Origin: Epiperipatus broadwayi
Lineage: Eukaryota; Onychophora; Udeonychophora; Euonychophora; Peripatidae
Direction: 5' to 3'
NCBI GenBank assembly: GCA_028023455.1
Contig: JAQFVV010006305.1
Span: forward strand, 179,001 to 243,000
Length of the DNA stretch: 64,000 nt
Shown here: positions 62,162 through 64,000 of the stretch, piece after piece
How the letters are laid out: each line of letters begins with the position of its first letter
Position numbering within the stretch: position 1 is the stretch's first letter
The notes under the pieces: model-generated
The model's database searches: none
Told to the model about the DNA's origin: nothing
The model's input: the letters and a program-made list of their open reading frames with translations, nothing else
Position numbers and translations under genes: made by a program

Positions 62162-62541
62162 AGCACTGCACCTAGATCTTAGGATCTAATGCAACCACCT
62201 TTTATTTGTACTTAACTACAAAATTATGAGAATGAAATTGAAAACATAAAAAATATTTTCAATTTAAGCTCAATAGCTTATATAGTCATATGGGTCTGAA
62301 CTCAATTCAGCACCCATATATTTTGGTGTCTTTGAGTTTTTAATAACAACCATAGCCACCACTATCCTATTATGCAGGATTGGTGTTAAACCACTAAGCA
62401 TCACATGATCACCATCTCATACTAGCACGTAATTGTTTATAAAAAAGGCAAAACTCTCCATACAGTAGTGCCACCCTGTGTTAAACAGAGTAATCAATGG
62501 ATGCCAGAAGGCTTGTGCATAAAATCCCTATCTAATGCCTA

Positions 62542-62608
62542 CTCATCCAATATCCCCAGACTAGTTTCTGGCTTGTGGCCATCATCAGTGAGGAACTTTG
62601 GATCTGAG
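62542..62608 (-). ncRNA. Type I hammerhead ribozyme, unit 3
   Basis: Core identical to unit 1; one change in the helix I internal loop (GTTCCTCA). Predicted cleavage after nt 62,559 on the minus strand. Confidence 0.9.
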
Positions 62609-62882
62609 AGCACCGCTCCTAGATCTTAGGATCTAATGCAACCCTCCAGCAACCACCTTTTATCTGTACTTAACTATTAAACTATGAAATTGAAAACAAA
62701 AAAAATATTTTCAATTTAAGCTCAATAGCTTATATAGTCATATGGGTCTGAACTCAATTCAGCACCCATAATTGTTTATAAAAAAGGCAAAACTCTCTCC
62801 ATACAGTAGTGCCACCCTGTGCTAAACAGAGTAATCAATGGATGCCAGAAGGCTTGTGCATAAAATCCCTATCTAATTCCTA

Positions 62883-62949
62883 CTCATCCAATATCCCCAG
62901 ACTAGTTTCTGGCTTGTGGCCATCATCAGTGAGGAGCTTTGGATCTGAG
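62883..62949 (-). ncRNA. Type I hammerhead ribozyme, unit 4
   Basis: Identical to the unit 1 ribozyme over the whole motif. Predicted cleavage after nt 62,900 (minus), only 341 nt from the unit 3 site because the unit between is shortened. Confidence 0.92.
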
Positions 62950-63339
62950 AGCACTGCACCTAGATCTTAGGATCTAATGCAACCCTCCAGCAACCACCTT
63001 TTATCTGTACTTAACTATTAAACTATGAGAATAAAATTGAAAACAAAAAAAATATTTTCAATTTAAGTTCAATAGCTTATATAGTCATATGGGTCTGAAT
63101 TCAATTCAGCACCCATACATTTTGGTGTCTTTGGCTCTTTAACAACCATAGCCACCACTATCCTATTAGGCAGGATTGGTGTTAAACCACTAAGCATCAC
63201 ATGATCACCATCTCATACTAGCACATAATTGTTTATAAACAAGGCAAAACTCTCTCCATACAGTAGTGCCACCCTGTGCTAAACAGAGTAATCAATGGAT
63301 GCCAGAAGGCTTGTGCATAAAATCCCTATCTAATGCCTA

Positions 63340-63406
63340 CTCATCCAATATCCCCAGACTAGTTTCTGGCTTGTGGCCATCATCAGTGAGGAGCTTTGGA
63401 TCTGAG
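63340..63406 (-). ncRNA. Type I hammerhead ribozyme, unit 5
   Basis: Identical to unit 1 over the motif. Predicted cleavage after nt 63,357 (minus). Its unit is cut short at about 63,546 by the inversion junction. Confidence 0.92.
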
Positions 63407-63545
63407 AGCACTGCACCTAGATCTTAGGATCTAATGCAACCCTCCAGCAACTACCTTTTATCTGTACTTAACTACAAAACTATGAGAATGAAATTGAAAA
63501 CATAAAAAATATTTTCAATTTAAGCTCAATAGCTTATATAGTCAT

Positions 63546-63560
63546 ATATATATATATAGT
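63546..63560. repeat. TA run at the array inversion junction
   Basis: The forward unit ends ...TAGTCATAT, a short (TA)n follows, and the inverted unit starts AGTGGTGGCTATGG. The two flanks are not symmetrical about the run: the segment between GGGTCTGAAC and CCACCACTA is present only on the inverted side. Confidence 0.85.
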
Positions 63561-63765
63561 GGTGGCTATGGTTGTTAAAGAGCCAAAGACACCAAAATGT
63601 ATGGGTGCTGAATTGAGTTCAGACCCATATGACTATATAAGCTATTGAGTTTAAATTGAAAATATTTTTTGTTTTCAATTTCATTCTCATAGTTTTGTAG
63701 TTACGTACAGATAAAAGGTGGTTGTTGGAGGGTTGCATTAGATCCTAAGATCTAGGTGCAGTGCT

Positions 63766-63832
63766 CTCAGATCCAAAGCTCCTCACTGATGATGGCCACA
63801 AGCCAGAAACTAGTCTGGGGATATTGGATGAG
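63766..63832 (+). ncRNA. Type I hammerhead ribozyme, inverted unit
   Basis: The same motif read on the plus strand: CTGATGA at 63,785-63,791, TGGC/GCCA helix II, GAAAC, then TAGTC with cleavage expected after nt 63,815, and the helix I return strand to 63,832. The inverted unit has slight differences elsewhere (for example ACTTGGTTTAGC near 63,883) but the ribozyme is unchanged. Confidence 0.92.
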
Positions 63833-64000
63833 TAGGCATTAGATAGGGATTTTATGCACAAGCCTTCTGGCATCCATTGATTACTTGGTTTAGCACAGGG
63901 TGGCACTACTGTATGGAGAGTTTTGCCTTGTTTATAAACAATTATTTGCTAGTATGAGAGGGTGATCATGTGATGCTTAGTGGTTTAACACCAATCCTGC

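Larger units (their letters stand above)
61533..64000. repeat. Hammerhead-ribozyme satellite (retrozyme-like) array
   Basis: Head-to-tail units begin TAAACAAGGC or TAAAAAAGGC at 61,533, 61,991, 62,440, 62,779 and 63,236 (458, 449, 339 and 457 bp). Unit 3 lacks about 115 bp. Unit 5 breaks off at about 63,546 in a TA run, and from 63,559 the sequence continues as an inverted unit to the window edge. Units are very similar, so the array is young or homogenised. Each unit has a complete type I hammerhead motif, always at the same place. Units have no open frame. The combination of tandem units of a few hundred bp and one type I hammerhead per unit defines the known hammerhead satellites and animal retrozymes. 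Confidence 0.93.

Noticed and set aside
61533-64000. CRISPR array
   Set aside because: Units are about 450 bp with no short-repeat/spacer alternation, and the context is animal-like satellite DNA.

Overview
The window looks like non-coding DNA of an AT-rich invertebrate animal genome. I recognise no intact host protein gene, rRNA gene, ordinary tRNA gene, CRISPR array or bacterial-type operon. The animal assignment rests on the mix of decayed elements: a Ty3/Gypsy retrotransposon, RTE-like, Jockey/CR1-like and L1/Tx1-like LINEs, a Penelope-like element with a GIY-YIG domain, tRNA-derived SINEs, foldback DNA elements, GATA/CTAT microsatellites, and a satellite carrying hammerhead ribozymes. 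The species cannot be named from the sequence.

Layout. 0-1.4 kb: a decayed Ty3/Gypsy integrase. 3.2 and 7.1 kb: GC-rich SINE-like pieces on the minus strand. 11.4-12.4 kb: a foldback element with an insertion. 12.5-14.5 kb: a dead RTE-like LINE (minus). 21.7-22.0 kb: a promoter-like cluster (two CCAAT boxes, a perfect CRE, an E2F-like site), followed by a 152-bp hairpin element. 23.8-27.9 kb: tRNA-derived SINEs, one arranged as a palindrome. 30.4-44.4 kb: a giant inverted-repeat (foldback) element of about 14 kb with a near-matching 8-bp flanking duplication. Its left arm is split by a 5.6-kb Ty3/Gypsy element (minus) that retains both LTRs, a primer-binding site and traces of gag, protease, RT, RNase H and integrase. 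Its centre holds CTAT/GATA microsatellite arms and a LINE RT tail, and its right arm holds a nested foldback. 46.6-50.9 kb: a Penelope-like element with inverted terminal segments and hammerhead-like remnants, split by a 1.4-kb element with inverted ends. 51.9-57.8 kb: an L1/Tx1-like LINE (plus) with ORF1 and ORF2 broken by frameshifts.

61.5-64.0 kb holds the most interesting feature: a tandem array of about 450-bp units. Each of six units carries a type I hammerhead ribozyme with every invariant core nucleotide present, a 4-bp helix II, a minimal helix III and a long three-part helix I. Five ribozymes read on the minus strand. The sixth, in an inverted unit, reads on the plus strand. This matches the architecture of the animal retrozyme/hammerhead satellites, whose RNA is thought to self-cleave to monomers, circularise and be copied by Penelope-like reverse transcriptases. 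A decayed Penelope-like element lies 10 kb away. All element boundaries were read by eye and are approximate unless a terminal motif is named.
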